Assembly (NCBI GenBank): GCA_015056795.1 | Contig: SVFO01000030.1 | Span: 15,430 to 48,429 of the forward strand | DNA: 33,000 nucleotides | Origin: Lachnospiraceae bacterium | GTDB taxonomy: Bacteria > Bacillota > Clostridia > Lachnospirales > Lachnospiraceae | Direction of reading: 5' to 3' | Part shown: positions 22,341-30,763 of the stretch, piece after piece | Layout: each line of letters begins with the position of its first letter | Numbering within the stretch: the stretch's first letter is position 1 | The notes under the pieces: model-generated | What the model was told of the DNA's origin: nothing | Database searches by the model: none | The model's input: only the letters and a program-made list of their open reading frames with translations | Made by a program: the position numbers and the translations under genes

Positions 22341-23402
22341 ATGAAAAAGAGAGAAATCAAAAGAAGTTTGGTAAAGCTTTTGGCTGGGGCCTGTGCCCTG
22401 ACATTACTTGCTGGATGTGGCGGATCGAGTAAAAGCTCAGATAGTAACTACAGCATGGCAATGAATAGTGCTGGTGCAAGCTATAAATCGGAATCCGCAG
22501 CCGATGTTACTGAAAATTACGAGGATATGGGCTTTAGTGATGGGATGGAAGTGGCGACCACGGGAAAAGGTGGAAACGAGTCCCTGTCAAATACCTCAGC
22601 CAGCAAGCGGAAGCTGATCAAAAATGTTTCCATGAACGTGGAGACACAGGAGTACGAGACGCTAATGACGAATCTCGAGAACCGCGTAAAGGAGCTCGGC
22701 GGATATATCCAGAATCTCGAGAGCTACAATGGGAGCAGCTATAATTATAACTATAATTATAAAAACGGAACCATTTCCAAGAGAAACGCCAGCATCGTCA
22801 TTCGTATTCCTCAGCAAAAGCTCGATGACTTTGTCAGCACGGTTTCGGAGCTGTCGAATGTCATTAACCGCAGGGAGAGTGTCGAGGACGTAACGCTTCA
22901 GTATGTCGACGTAAAGAGCCACAAGGAATCCTTACAGGTGGAGCAGGCAAGATTGTTAGAGCTTTTGGAACGCGCGGAGAACCTCGAAGACATTATTACG
23001 TTGGAGAATCGTCTGACAAACGTTCGCTATCAGATTGAGAGCATGGAATCCACGCTTCGCACCTATGATGACCTCGTGGATTACAGCACGGTGAATCTCC
23101 AGATCACGGAGGTTGAGGTCTATACTCCCGTGGAGGAAAAGAAGGAAACCAACTGGGAGCGCATGACGAACGGCTTCGTGGAGAGCTTGGTTGACGTAAA
23201 AGATGACTTTGTAAACTTTGGTATTTGGTTTGTCGTACATCTTCCTTATCTGGTAATTTGGGCCATCGTAATTACCGTGATTATAGTAATCATTAAGAAG
23301 ATCCGCAAGAAGAATAAGGTTAAGAAGGAAAAGGGGATTGCAAATTTCCAAGCACCTGAGAATTCCAATCCTGATACTTCCACGAACAATACACAAAATT
23401 AA
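22341..23402 (+). CDS. DUF4349-family lipoprotein
   Basis: 353 residues. A lipoprotein signal peptide ends at the lipobox LLAGC. A Ser/Asn/Ala-rich linker runs to about residue 80. The DUF4349 domain (RKLIKNVSMNVETQEYE, VKELGGYIQNLESYNG, ASIVIRIPQQKLDDFVSTVS) contains a long coiled coil around residues 190-250 (HKESLQVEQARLLELLERAE, ITLENRLTNVRYQIESMEST). One membrane segment follows near residue 300-325 (LPYLVIWAIVITVIIVIIKK), then a basic cytoplasmic tail. A Tyr/Asn repeat (SYNYNYNYKNG) sits in the domain. Members are widespread envelope proteins without a settled biochemical role. A good ribosome site (GGGGAGG) precedes the start. Confidence 0.85.
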   Translation: MKKREIKRSLVKLLAGACALTLLAGCGGSSKSSDSNYSMAMNSAGASYKSESAADVTENYEDMGFSDGMEVATTGKGGNESLSNTSASKRKLIKNVSMNVETQEYETLMTNLENRVKELGGYIQNLESYNGSSYNYNYNYKNGTISKRNASIVIRIPQQKLDDFVSTVSELSNVINRRESVEDVTLQYVDVKSHKESLQVEQARLLELLERAENLEDIITLENRLTNVRYQIESMESTLRTYDDLVDYSTVNLQITEVEVYTPVEEKKETNWERMTNGFVESLVDVKDDFVNFGIWFVVHLPYLVIWAIVITVIIVIIKKIRKKNKVKKEKGIANFQAPENSNPDTSTNNTQN

Positions 23403-23405
23403 ATT

Positions 23406-23535
23406 AAAATCATTATGGTTAACGAATGCCCCGGGGCTTGGCCCAGAGTATCTTTCTAGTAGACTTTTGACCTAGAAAGATGCTCTGGGCCATCCCCTTG
23501 AGGATAAGGAAAGAATTAGCCATAATGATTTTTTT
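23406..23535 (+). repeat. Long nested palindromic element, copy 2, inside a terminator-like inverted repeat
   Basis: The inner arms are 20 bases, 23440-23459 (GGCCCAGAGTATCTTTCTAG) and 23472-23491, with one G-U-type mismatch and a 12-base loop. GGGG before the left arm faces CCCC after the right arm. The outer arms are 23406-23421 (AAAATCATTATGGTTA) and 23517-23532 with one G-U-type mismatch, running into seven T residues (23529-23535), so the outer layer looks like the rho-independent terminator of the DUF4349 gene. A direct GAAT occurs at each end of the inserted stretch (23424-23427, 23513-23516). The 319-base gap 23403-23721 otherwise holds only the promoter/operator at 23647-23697; nothing was recognised in 23536-23646. 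Confidence 0.85.
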
Positions 23536-23646
23536 GTGAAAAGAATCAAAAATTATTGTTCGTGAACAGTAGGAAGAGAGAAGGTGAGAAAAGGAATTCG
23601 TAGACGAGTGCTTGGAAATTTGAGTATAAGGATCGGAAATTGGATA

Positions 23647-23697
23647 TTGACAGGTGGTTGGAAATGTTGTATTATGTATTATATAGAATAATACAAC
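23647..23697 (+). promoter_or_regulatory. Promoter with perfect operator-like inverted repeat, upstream of the YhfC-type gene
   Basis: TTGACA (23647-23652), 17 bases, TATTAT (23670-23675). A perfect 10-base inverted repeat, GTTGTATTAT (23666-23675) and ATAATACAAC (23688-23697), with a 12-base spacer covers the -10 and the predicted transcription start. This is the layout of a dimeric repressor site. No regulator gene lies beside it in the window. Confidence 0.75.
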
Positions 23698-23721
23698 AAA
23701 TACAGAAAGGGCGGATGGATT

Positions 23722-24537
23722 ATGAGTTTGCCAAATGGTTCCATGGCATGTATTGTGATTACGATGATAGCGGGAATTGTGGTTCCCGTGGTGTTATTGC
23801 TTGTTTTGAAGAAGGTGACGGGAGGGTCGTATAAGGCGTTTTTCTGGGGATGCTTTATCATGTTTCTGTTCGCCATGACATTAGAGTCGATCGTACATCA
23901 GGCTGTGTATTCCACGGAGATCGGGCAGAAGATCTGGAATAATGCACTCTGGTATGCAATTTATGGCGGATTGATGGCAGGAATTTTTGAGGAGACAGGC
24001 AGATTTATTGCTTTTAAGTATCCCTTGAAGAAGCAATTGGACAAGGATGCAAATGCACTGACCTATGCAGCAGGACATGGCGGTTTTGAGATGTTTAACA
24101 TTTTATTTTTTGGCATGTTAAATAATATCACTTATGCCACGGTCATGAAGTATCCAGACAAAATGGCGGAGGTCTTTGAAAAGGCAACGGAGGAGCAGGC
24201 TGTTCAGATTCAGCAGGTGTATGATACACTGGCAACCACGCCGGCATGGATGTATCTGCTTGCGATCGTGGAGCGCTGTGGCGCACTCATTTTGCATTTT
24301 GGACTTTCCGTTCTGGTTTGGTTTGCCGTAAAGAAGGGAAAGAAGAAATTTTACTTATTCCCTCTGGCCATTTTGCTGCACGCATTTGTAGACGGCGGTA
24401 TGACCTTGGTAAATAAAATGACGGGAAGCATTGCGATCACGGAGATCTTTATTTGGGTGCTTGCCATTGCGATTGGAGCCTTCAGCTTCATGATTTGGAA
24501 GAAGGAAGCGGCAAAGGAGAGTATTCAAAAGTCCTGA
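23722..24537 (+). CDS. YhfC/CPBP-like intramembrane glutamic-type protease family protein
   Basis: 271 residues with about seven membrane segments. The family signature is visible as GIFEETGRFIAFKYP (the EExxR-type motif), GHGGFEMFNILFFGMLNN (conserved GHGG-x-E) and LLHAFVDGGMTLV (His and Asp in a later helix). In related CAAX-protease/YhfC proteins these residues form the intramembrane active site. The start at 23722 is preceded by AAAGGGCGG. The gene stands alone behind a strong promoter with an operator-like repeat. YhfC-type proteins have been linked to peptide or bacteriocin-related functions in some bacteria, but no bacteriocin gene was seen here; the substrate is unknown. Confidence 0.82.
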   Translation: MSLPNGSMACIVITMIAGIVVPVVLLLVLKKVTGGSYKAFFWGCFIMFLFAMTLESIVHQAVYSTEIGQKIWNNALWYAIYGGLMAGIFEETGRFIAFKYPLKKQLDKDANALTYAAGHGGFEMFNILFFGMLNNITYATVMKYPDKMAEVFEKATEEQAVQIQQVYDTLATTPAWMYLLAIVERCGALILHFGLSVLVWFAVKKGKKKFYLFPLAILLHAFVDGGMTLVNKMTGSIAITEIFIWVLAIAIGAFSFMIWKKEAAKESIQKS

Positions 24538-24575
24538 TAAGAGCACATGCCATTGCTGAAAATGGAAGATGGTAA

Positions 24576-24609
24576 CAAAAAGAAGCGCTGGCAGTTTATT
24601 CCGCCAGCG
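24576..24609 (-). terminator. Terminator of the ABC-F gene (minus strand)
   Basis: Read on the minus strand, CGCTGGC (24609-24603) pairs with GCCAGCG (24592-24586), with the ABC-F stop codon in the loop, followed by CTTCTTTTTG. On the plus strand the tract after the stem is weaker (TTTCCC), so termination of the YhfC-type gene here is less certain. Confidence 0.65.
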
Positions 24610-26548
24610 TTTCCCATTGTTCATATTTTTGTTCTAGTTCTTCCTTTAATTGATCCTGCTCCTTCGTTAATTCCTGAAGCTTTAAGGAAGAGGTTGCAAT
24701 TTCAGGCTTTGCCATTTCCTCGTCAATTTCTGAAATGCGAGCTTCCAGCTCTGCAATTCTGGCCTCACATTTTTTGAGGTCATTTTCTTTCTTGCGAATT
24801 CTTGCTTCTTCTTCCTTTTTTGCCTTGTAGTCTAGTGCACCGCCCTTGGGTGCTGCAGTGTTAGCTGCGATAGAAGAGGAATTCGCGGAAGCGCCAGTGC
24901 TTTCAGTCTCTTTTTTGATTTGCTCATCCAGCGTCGCCATCTGAATGTCACGCTTTTCCAAGTAGTAATCATAATTTCCTACATAGCTCACAAAATGATT
25001 CTTCGCAAGCTCAAGGATTCGATGTGCCGTGCGATTGATAAAGTAACGGTCATGGCTGACATAGAGAACCGTACCCGAATAGGAATTGAGAGCATCCTCA
25101 AGGATTTCCTTTGAAGCAATATCCAGATGGTTCGTCGGCTCGTCGAGGATTAGGAAGTTCGCGTTGCCTAGCATCAGCTTCGCAAGGGACACGCGGCCGC
25201 GCTCACCTCCGCTTAAATCCTTAATCAGCTTAAATACGTCATCGCCCGTAAAGAGAAAGGCAGCAAGTACATTTCGAATCTCCGTATTGTTAAGATAAGG
25301 ATATTCATCCGAAATCTCGTCGAATAGGCTCTTTTCGGGATGAAGTACATGGTGCTCCTGATCGTAGTACCCGATTTCAACATTAGTTCCGAGCGTAAAA
25401 TGACCGGCATCTGCGGGAAGCACTTCATTTAAAATCTTTAATAGCGTCGTTTTTCCCGTACCATTATCTCCGAGAATGGCAACATGCTCGCCGCGCTTGA
25501 TTTCAAAAGAAACGTCGTGGAAGAGATTTTTTCCGTCAAAGGATTTGGAGAGTCCTTCCACGGTCAGAACGTCCTTGCCACTTTCACGATAGGGGGTCAG
25601 CGTCAGCTTCATGTCCGTATTGACTTCCGTAGGCTTTTCGATTCGCTCAATTTTATCAAGCATTTTCTCGCGGCTCTCTGCACGCTTAATGGATTTTTCG
25701 CGATTGAAGGAGCGGAGCTTTTCAATCACGGCCTCCTGATGCTGGATTTCTCGCTGCTGATTCAGATAAGCGTTCATGGCAGCGATACGAAGCTGCTTTT
25801 TCTTTTCGGCATAATCCGTATAATTTCCCTGGAAGGTCATCGCCTTGGTTTGATCGATCTCAATGATCTTGGTACAGATGCGATCCAGAAAATAACGGTC
25901 ATGAGAGACAATCAGAACGGCTCCCTTATAATTCAGCAAATAGGTCTCTAACCAGGAGATGGAAGAGACGTCCAAATGGTTGGTGGGCTCGTCCAGGATA
26001 ATCAGGTCGGGCTTTTGCAACAGGAGCTTGCCGAGGGCAACGCGTGTCTTTTGACCACCAGAAAGCGTGCTGACGGATTTTGAAAACTCTGCCTCTTGAA
26101 AGCCAAGACCCTTCAGAACACCGATGACCTCGCTCTGATAGGAGTAACCATCACCCATTTCAAAGGCATGCGTGAGATCCGTGTAACGCTTCATCAAGGC
26201 ATCCAGCGCTTCACCGGATGTCCCCTTCATGTCTTCCTCACACTTGCGCATCATGGCTTCGATGTCTAAGAGGTTTTGCTTAACGGAAAGAAGCTCCTCA
26301 TAGATAGTATTTTCCGTGGAAACGGCATTGTTCTGCGCAAGATATCCCAAGGTCTTATCCTTGGAGAGCGTCACCAGTCCGGAATCAGGCGCGCTTTCAC
26401 CGACAATGATGCGAAGGAGCGTCGTTTTTCCTGCACCGTTGATGCCAACAATGGCTGCCTTTTCGTGATCCTCGATATGGAAGCTCACATCCTGCAGAAC
26501 CTTCTTTTCCACAAATTCTTTACAGATGTTTTGACAAGATAAAATCAT
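24596..26548 (-). CDS. ABC-F family ATPase (ribosome-associated, YdiF/Uup-like)
   Basis: 650 residues with two ABC ATPase domains and no membrane segments. Domain 1 has Walker A GINGAGKTTLL, signature LSGGQKTRVALGKLL and Walker B/D-loop LIILDEPTNHLD. Domain 2 has GDNGTGKTTLL, LSGGERGRVSLAKLM and LILDEPTNHLD. The interdomain linker (YLNQQREIQHQEAVIEKLRS) is the P-site-tRNA interaction motif region. The ~100-residue C-terminal extension is a charged coiled coil (KKEEEARIRKKENDLKKCEA). ABC-F proteins act on ribosomes as translation factors or antibiotic-resistance proteins; this architecture looks like a housekeeping member, although resistance cannot be excluded. The start has a GGAGG site and a near-consensus promoter, divergent from rex. 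Confidence 0.93.
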   Translation of the reverse strand: MILSCQNICKEFVEKKVLQDVSFHIEDHEKAAIVGINGAGKTTLLRIIVGESAPDSGLVTLSKDKTLGYLAQNNAVSTENTIYEELLSVKQNLLDIEAMMRKCEEDMKGTSGEALDALMKRYTDLTHAFEMGDGYSYQSEVIGVLKGLGFQEAEFSKSVSTLSGGQKTRVALGKLLLQKPDLIILDEPTNHLDVSSISWLETYLLNYKGAVLIVSHDRYFLDRICTKIIEIDQTKAMTFQGNYTDYAEKKKQLRIAAMNAYLNQQREIQHQEAVIEKLRSFNREKSIKRAESREKMLDKIERIEKPTEVNTDMKLTLTPYRESGKDVLTVEGLSKSFDGKNLFHDVSFEIKRGEHVAILGDNGTGKTTLLKILNEVLPADAGHFTLGTNVEIGYYDQEHHVLHPEKSLFDEISDEYPYLNNTEIRNVLAAFLFTGDDVFKLIKDLSGGERGRVSLAKLMLGNANFLILDEPTNHLDIASKEILEDALNSYSGTVLYVSHDRYFINRTAHRILELAKNHFVSYVGNYDYYLEKRDIQMATLDEQIKKETESTGASANSSSIAANTAAPKGGALDYKAKKEEEARIRKKENDLKKCEARIAELEARISEIDEEMAKPEIATSSLKLQELTKEQDQLKEELEQKYEQWETLAE

Positions 26549-26568
26549 GATTATTCCTCCGAAGTTTT

Positions 26569-26597
26569 ATTCTATTTGTTTTGGATTAGACTGTCAA
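26569..26597 (-). promoter_or_regulatory. Promoter of the ABC-F gene
   Basis: Read on the minus strand: TTGACA (26597-26592), 17 bases, TAGAAT (26574-26569), 20 bases before the start codon at 26548. Confidence 0.8.
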
Positions 26598-26627
26598 GAG
26601 AGAGTGCGTTTTTCAAGGAATCTTATA

Positions 26628-26656
26628 TTGACACGTTTTTAACAAAGTGATATAGT
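26628..26656 (+). promoter_or_regulatory. rex promoter with candidate Rex operator
   Basis: TTGACA (26628-26633), 17 bases, TATAGT (26651-26656). The 18 bases at 26628-26645 (TTGACACGTTTTTAACAA) match the clostridial Rex site TTGTTAA-N4-TTAACAA fully in the right half (TTAACAA) and at four of seven positions in the left half. A bound repressor would cover the -35 and spacer, consistent with redox (NADH/NAD) autoregulation. The promoter call is firm; the operator call is moderate. Confidence 0.6.
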
Positions 26657-26725
26657 TTTATCGTATGAATTAGGGGATTTGGCTCATCATGAGAATAACT
26701 TTCTTGGGAACGGAGGGAACGAGCC

Positions 26726-27376
26726 TTGACAGAGAATGAAAAAGAAATTTCACAGGCGGTGATTGGTCGCCTGCCAAGATATTTTCGTTATTTGGGAGAG
26801 CTTCGCGATGAGGGCGTGGAGCGCATTTCCTCACAGGATTTGAGTGAGCTGATGAAGGTAACGGCTTCTCAAATTCGTCAGGATTTTAATAATTTCGGTG
26901 GCTTTGGACAACAGGGCTATGGTTATAATGTCGAGTATTTATATCGTGAGATTGGTAAGATTTTAGGCTTGGATCAAACGCATAATTTCATTATTGTCGG
27001 TTCTGGTAATCTGGGACGGGCCCTTGGAAACTATTTGAATTTTGAACGCCGTGGTTTCCTCTTGAAGGGCATGTTTGATCAAAATCCTGACGTCATTGGA
27101 AGTGTCGTGCGTGGCGTTAAGGTAATGCCGATGGAAGAGATGGAGCAGTTCGTCAGAGAGAATGACATCGACATTGCAGTCCTGACGCTTCCGAAGACCA
27201 GTGCCGTTGGTGTTGCTGATAAATTGGCGCAAAATGGAATTAAGGCGATTTGGAATTTTGCTCATGTGGATTTGAACCTTCCGAAGGAGATTCAGGTAGA
27301 GAATGTTCATCTTTCTGACAGCCTGATGAAGCTTTCCTATAATTTAACCCGTTACCGCAAGGAGCAGGAGGAGTAA
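26726..27376 (+). CDS. rex: Redox-sensing transcriptional repressor Rex
   Basis: 216 residues, the standard length. It starts at TTG 26726, supported by GGAGGG (26712-26717) eight bases upstream. The N-terminal winged helix (residues ~10-85) contains RLPRYFRYLGELRDEG and VTASQIRQDFNNFGGFGQQG, the hallmark DNA-recognition segment. A Rossmann domain follows with IVGSGNLGRALGNYL binding NADH/NAD. The C-terminal swapped helix region holds GIKAIWNFAHVDLNLP. Rex senses a high NADH/NAD ratio and releases operators of fermentation genes. It lies at the head of the nnr-alr-mazF run, with nnr starting at the base after its stop. Confidence 0.96.
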   Translation: MTENEKEISQAVIGRLPRYFRYLGELRDEGVERISSQDLSELMKVTASQIRQDFNNFGGFGQQGYGYNVEYLYREIGKILGLDQTHNFIIVGSGNLGRALGNYLNFERRGFLLKGMFDQNPDVIGSVVRGVKVMPMEEMEQFVRENDIDIAVLTLPKTSAVGVADKLAQNGIKAIWNFAHVDLNLPKEIQVENVHLSDSLMKLSYNLTRYRKEQEE

Positions 27377-28951
27377 ATGCGTTATCTTGTTACCAGCGAG
27401 GAAATGAAACGATATGATAAGGCAACCATCGAAGAAATTGGGATTCCAGGTCCCGTTTTGATGGAGCGCGCTGCGCTGCAAACCTTTCTGTGCCTAAAGG
27501 AAAGAGGGTTTGTCGTATCGGGACGAAAGGTTTTGATTCTTGCGGGTTATGGAAATAATGGGGGGGACGGACTTGTACTTGCAAGGCTTCTTTGCGAAGC
27601 GAATATGGAGGTTTGTCTCTGGCTTGTTGGAAACGAAACAAAGGCGACGCCTGATTTTTCGTTACAAAAGAAAATTCTTAATGCTTTTCCCGTAAAATGG
27701 CTCAACCAAAAGCCAGAGGATGCATATGCTATGGTAGTGGATGCATTATTTGGCGTGGGGTTGTCCAGACCTCTGGAGGGAGAATATAAGGAGGCCATAG
27801 AAGCTGTGAATGGACTAAGCGGCATCAAGATTGCCATGGACATTCCTAGCGGTGTCAGCGCGGATTTCGGAGAGGTTTTAGGCACAGCCTTTCAGGCAGA
27901 CATTACGGTCACCTATGGATTTGAAAAGAAGGGCCTGTATTTATATCCAGGCACGAACTATGCTGGTGAGGTGATTCTTGCAGACGTGGGAATTACTTGG
28001 AGAGCCTTTGGAAAGGAAAAGCCAGAATGCTTTGCGGTGGAGGGCGATTTGCAGGAGCTCTTGCCCAAAAGGATGCCTGATGGGAACAAGGGAACCTTTG
28101 GGAAAGTACTCATCCTTGCTGGAAGCTATCAGATGGCAGGCGCGGCAGTGCTTTGTGCAAAGGCGTGTTACCGAGCGGGCGCGGGCATGGTTAAGGTCTT
28201 GACGGCAAAAGAAAACCGTGTCATCCTGCAGGAAACATTACCAGAAGCCTTACTTGGCGATATCGCAGAGGAAAAGGATTTACTATCCTCTCTGGCGTGG
28301 TGTGACGTGATTTGTATTGGCCCTGGACTTGGGCTGGATAAGGCGGCGCAGACTGCCTTTGAAATCATTCTTGGTGAAAAGGGGTCGGATGGCATATCAG
28401 CGGAACAAAGGGAGACATTCCTGAAAAAGCCATTGATTATCGATGCTGACGGTCTAAATATGCTGACGGAGAATGAGAGGCGCATGTATCGTCTAAGTGA
28501 ACAAGGGCAATCTGGAAGGCAGATTATTCTTACGCCGCACGCAGGGGAATTCCTAAGGCTTTGGAACGCAATGGAACGTCACTTGTCTTATCCACTTAGT
28601 ATGAAGGAATATAAAAGTAAGCCTTGGTTTTATGCAAAAAAGTTTGCGGAATGGCTTTCCATAATTGTGGTGGCAAAGGATGCCAGAACCTTTATCTGCG
28701 CGCCGAAGCATCCTGTTTGCATGAATCTTTCAGGAAATAGTGGTATGGCGACGGCAGGCAGCGGAGACGTTCTTGCCGGAATTCTTTCGGCACTTGTTGC
28801 CGCTAATAAAGTAAAAAGACAAGAGGAATGGGAGGAAGACATGGCTTTCTCAGCCGCATGTCGTGCTGTTCGAGTACATGGCCTGCTGGGAGATGAAGCT
28901 GCGAAAAGGCTTGGAGAACACGCGGTCATGGCGGGAGATCTCATTCCATAA
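27377..28951 (+). CDS. nnr: Bifunctional NAD(P)H-hydrate epimerase / ADP- or ATP-dependent NAD(P)H-hydrate dehydratase
   Basis: 524 residues. It repairs hydrated NAD(P)H: the N-terminal YjeF/NnrE domain (residues ~1-215) interconverts the R and S hydrates, and the C-terminal YjeF_C/NnrD domain (~220-515) dehydrates the S form. Motifs in the first domain are AGYGNNGGDGLVLARLL, VDALFGVGLSRPLEG and DIPSGVSADFG. Those in the second are GNKGTFGKVLILAGSYQMAG, CIGPGLGLDKAAQ, LTPHAGEFLRLW and the nucleotide loop SGMATAGSGDVLAGIL. It follows rex directly, a logical pairing since both deal with NADH. Its ATG overlaps nothing, and GAGGAG at the end of rex serves as ribosome site. Confidence 0.95.
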   Translation: MRYLVTSEEMKRYDKATIEEIGIPGPVLMERAALQTFLCLKERGFVVSGRKVLILAGYGNNGGDGLVLARLLCEANMEVCLWLVGNETKATPDFSLQKKILNAFPVKWLNQKPEDAYAMVVDALFGVGLSRPLEGEYKEAIEAVNGLSGIKIAMDIPSGVSADFGEVLGTAFQADITVTYGFEKKGLYLYPGTNYAGEVILADVGITWRAFGKEKPECFAVEGDLQELLPKRMPDGNKGTFGKVLILAGSYQMAGAAVLCAKACYRAGAGMVKVLTAKENRVILQETLPEALLGDIAEEKDLLSSLAWCDVICIGPGLGLDKAAQTAFEIILGEKGSDGISAEQRETFLKKPLIIDADGLNMLTENERRMYRLSEQGQSGRQIILTPHAGEFLRLWNAMERHLSYPLSMKEYKSKPWFYAKKFAEWLSIIVVAKDARTFICAPKHPVCMNLSGNSGMATAGSGDVLAGILSALVAANKVKRQEEWEEDMAFSAACRAVRVHGLLGDEAAKRLGEHAVMAGDLIP

Positions 28952-29026
28952 AGAATTAGACATAAAAGAAATAGTAAAACAGTTAGCAACCATCTTAAGT
29001 TAGGGATTGGTGCTTTGGAGGACGAA

Positions 29027-30208
29027 ATGTTAGGAATTCGGGAATCCGTAGAGACCTATCAGCGAGTTCGGGTGGACATTGACCTGGACGCCGCCGTTGA
29101 AAACATGAAGAACATGAAGAAACATTTACGGCCTGAGACGCAAATGATGGCTGTGATTAAGACGGATGGCTATGGTCATGGGGCTGCGCAGATTGCAGGT
29201 GTTTTGGAACCGCTGGATTTTGTTTGGGGCTATGCAACGGCAACGCCTGAGGAAGCTCATTTGCTGAGAACGAGTGGCGTGAAAAAGCCGATTTTAATCT
29301 TAGCGTATACCTTTCCTTATTGTTATGAAATGCTTGCAGAAAATGAAATTCGGCCTGCGGTCTTTCGCGAAGATATGCTTGGACAGCTGGACGAAGCGGC
29401 AAGGAAAACAGGAAAGAAGATTCGGGTTCATGTCAAGGTAGACACGGGAATGGGGCGCATCGGCATTGCACCTGATGATAGCGGGCTAGCCTTTATTGAA
29501 AAGCTGTTAACCTTCCCACATTTGGAATTTGAAGGTATTTTTACCCATTTTGCAAGGGCTGATGAGCTGGATAAAAGCAATGCCAAGGAGCAGCTAAAGA
29601 AGTTTCAGGAGTTTGCTGCCGAGGTGGAAAGACGCTTCGGTATTAAGATTCCTTTCAAGCATTGCTCCAATAGTGCTGGTATTTTAGAGATTCCAGAGGC
29701 AAACATGGATCTTGTTCGTGCAGGCATTACGCTATACGGTCTCTATCCTTCGGATGAGGTCAGCAAGAATGTAGTTCCCTTAAAGCCTGTGTTAAGCCTA
29801 CATAGCCATGTTGTTTATGTAAAGGATGTTATGCCTGGACAAAGCATCAGCTATGGTGGAACCTTTACGGCGGATCGTCCCATGCGCGTTGCTACCATTC
29901 CCGTTGGATATGGGGACGGTTATCCGAGAAGCCTATCCTCGAAAGGGTTTGTAAAGATTCGCGGGAAGGAAGCTCCCATCCTTGGAAGAGTTTGCATGGA
30001 TCAGTTTATGGTCGACGTCAGTAATATCCCAGAATGCCAAAATGGCGATGAGGTTACCCTGATCGGGGATGGTATTACGGCAGAACATTTGGGAGATATT
30101 TCTGGACGCTTTAATTATGAACTGGTTTGTGATCTTGGAAAGCGTATTCCGAGAGTGTTTTATGTAAATGGCGAGCCCGTGGCCGTCAGGGATTATTATC
30201 AGGATTAA
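29027..30208 (+). CDS. alr: Alanine racemase
   Basis: 393 residues from ATG 29027, chosen because TGGAGG (29016-29021) lies five bases before it; an in-frame TTG at 29015 overlaps that site. Converts L- to D-alanine for peptidoglycan. The PLP lysine is Lys45 in VIKTDGYGHGA and the second catalytic residue is Tyr276 in ISYGGTFTADRPMRV. Further motifs are HVKVDTGMGRIGI, FTHFARADE, HCSNSAGIL and IPVGYGDGYPR. The C-terminal beta domain includes GRVCMDQFMVDVS. All key residues are present. It sits between nnr and mazF, the common Firmicutes alr-mazF order. Confidence 0.96.
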   Translation: MLGIRESVETYQRVRVDIDLDAAVENMKNMKKHLRPETQMMAVIKTDGYGHGAAQIAGVLEPLDFVWGYATATPEEAHLLRTSGVKKPILILAYTFPYCYEMLAENEIRPAVFREDMLGQLDEAARKTGKKIRVHVKVDTGMGRIGIAPDDSGLAFIEKLLTFPHLEFEGIFTHFARADELDKSNAKEQLKKFQEFAAEVERRFGIKIPFKHCSNSAGILEIPEANMDLVRAGITLYGLYPSDEVSKNVVPLKPVLSLHSHVVYVKDVMPGQSISYGGTFTADRPMRVATIPVGYGDGYPRSLSSKGFVKIRGKEAPILGRVCMDQFMVDVSNIPECQNGDEVTLIGDGITAEHLGDISGRFNYELVCDLGKRIPRVFYVNGEPVAVRDYYQD

Positions 30209-30285
30209 GGCGCAGGAACAACGTATACCTCTAAAAAAATATGGCAAAACTAATCCCATAATGATTTTTATTATGTGGAGGGTTT

Positions 30286-30627
30286 ATGAGAAGAGGAGAC
30301 GTGTATTATGCGGACCTTCGGCCCGTGGTTGGATCAGAACAGGGCGGCATTCGCCCGGTACTCATCGTGCAAAATGATATTGGCAACAAACATAGTCCAA
30401 CAGTCATCATTGCTGCCATCACCAGTCGCATGAATAAGGCAAAGCTGCCGACGCACATAGAGATCAGCTCTGGCAGCTATGACGTGGCAAAGGATTCGAT
30501 CGTGCTGTTGGAACAGCTTCGAACCATTGATAAGACTAGACTTAGGGATAAGGTTTGTCACCTAGAGGGCGAGGTCATGCGAAGGATTGATAAGGCACTG
30601 AGGATTAGCCTAGAACTGACAAAGTAG
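30286..30627 (+). CDS. mazF: MazF/PemK-type endoribonuclease toxin (NdoA-like)
   Basis: 113 residues, full length. The MazF fold is recognisable from [49 protein letters not shown] and [18 protein letters not shown], which include the conserved Arg, Ser/Thr and acidic residues used for sequence-specific cleavage of single-stranded RNA. GTGGAGGG (30275-30282) precedes the ATG, with a small inverted repeat CATAAT (30257-30262) / ATTATG (30270-30275) just upstream. The usual antitoxin gene mazE, commonly between alr and mazF, is missing: only 77 bases separate them and no small reading frame with a ribosome site fits. Confidence 0.93.
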   Translation: MRRGDVYYADLRPVVGSEQGGIRPVLIVQNDIGNKHSPTVIIAAITSRMNKAKLPTHIEISSGSYDVAKDSIVLLEQLRTIDKTRLRDKVCHLEGEVMRRIDKALRISLELTK

Positions 30628-30679
30628 ATTGGTGGAAGGCGCTTTCATCAAGGCTTTTAGGTGATTCCAAAGAAAAATG

Positions 30680-30708
30680 TTGAAGATTTTTTCTAAAAAT
30701 GTTATAGT
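30680..30708 (+). promoter_or_regulatory. Promoter of the yebC gene
   Basis: TTGAAG (30680-30685), 17 bases, TATAGT (30703-30708), 55 bases before the start codon. Confidence 0.65.
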
Positions 30709-30763
30709 AAAGAGAAAATTTGTGTAGAAATCAAAAAACAAAGAGAAAAAAGGAGTAAGTACA

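Noticed and set aside
23557..23568. TGTTC-GT-GAACA inverted repeat, considered as a LexA-type site
   Set aside because: The Gram-positive LexA box has the half-sites in the opposite order (GAAC then GTTC), and the repeat is not over a promoter.
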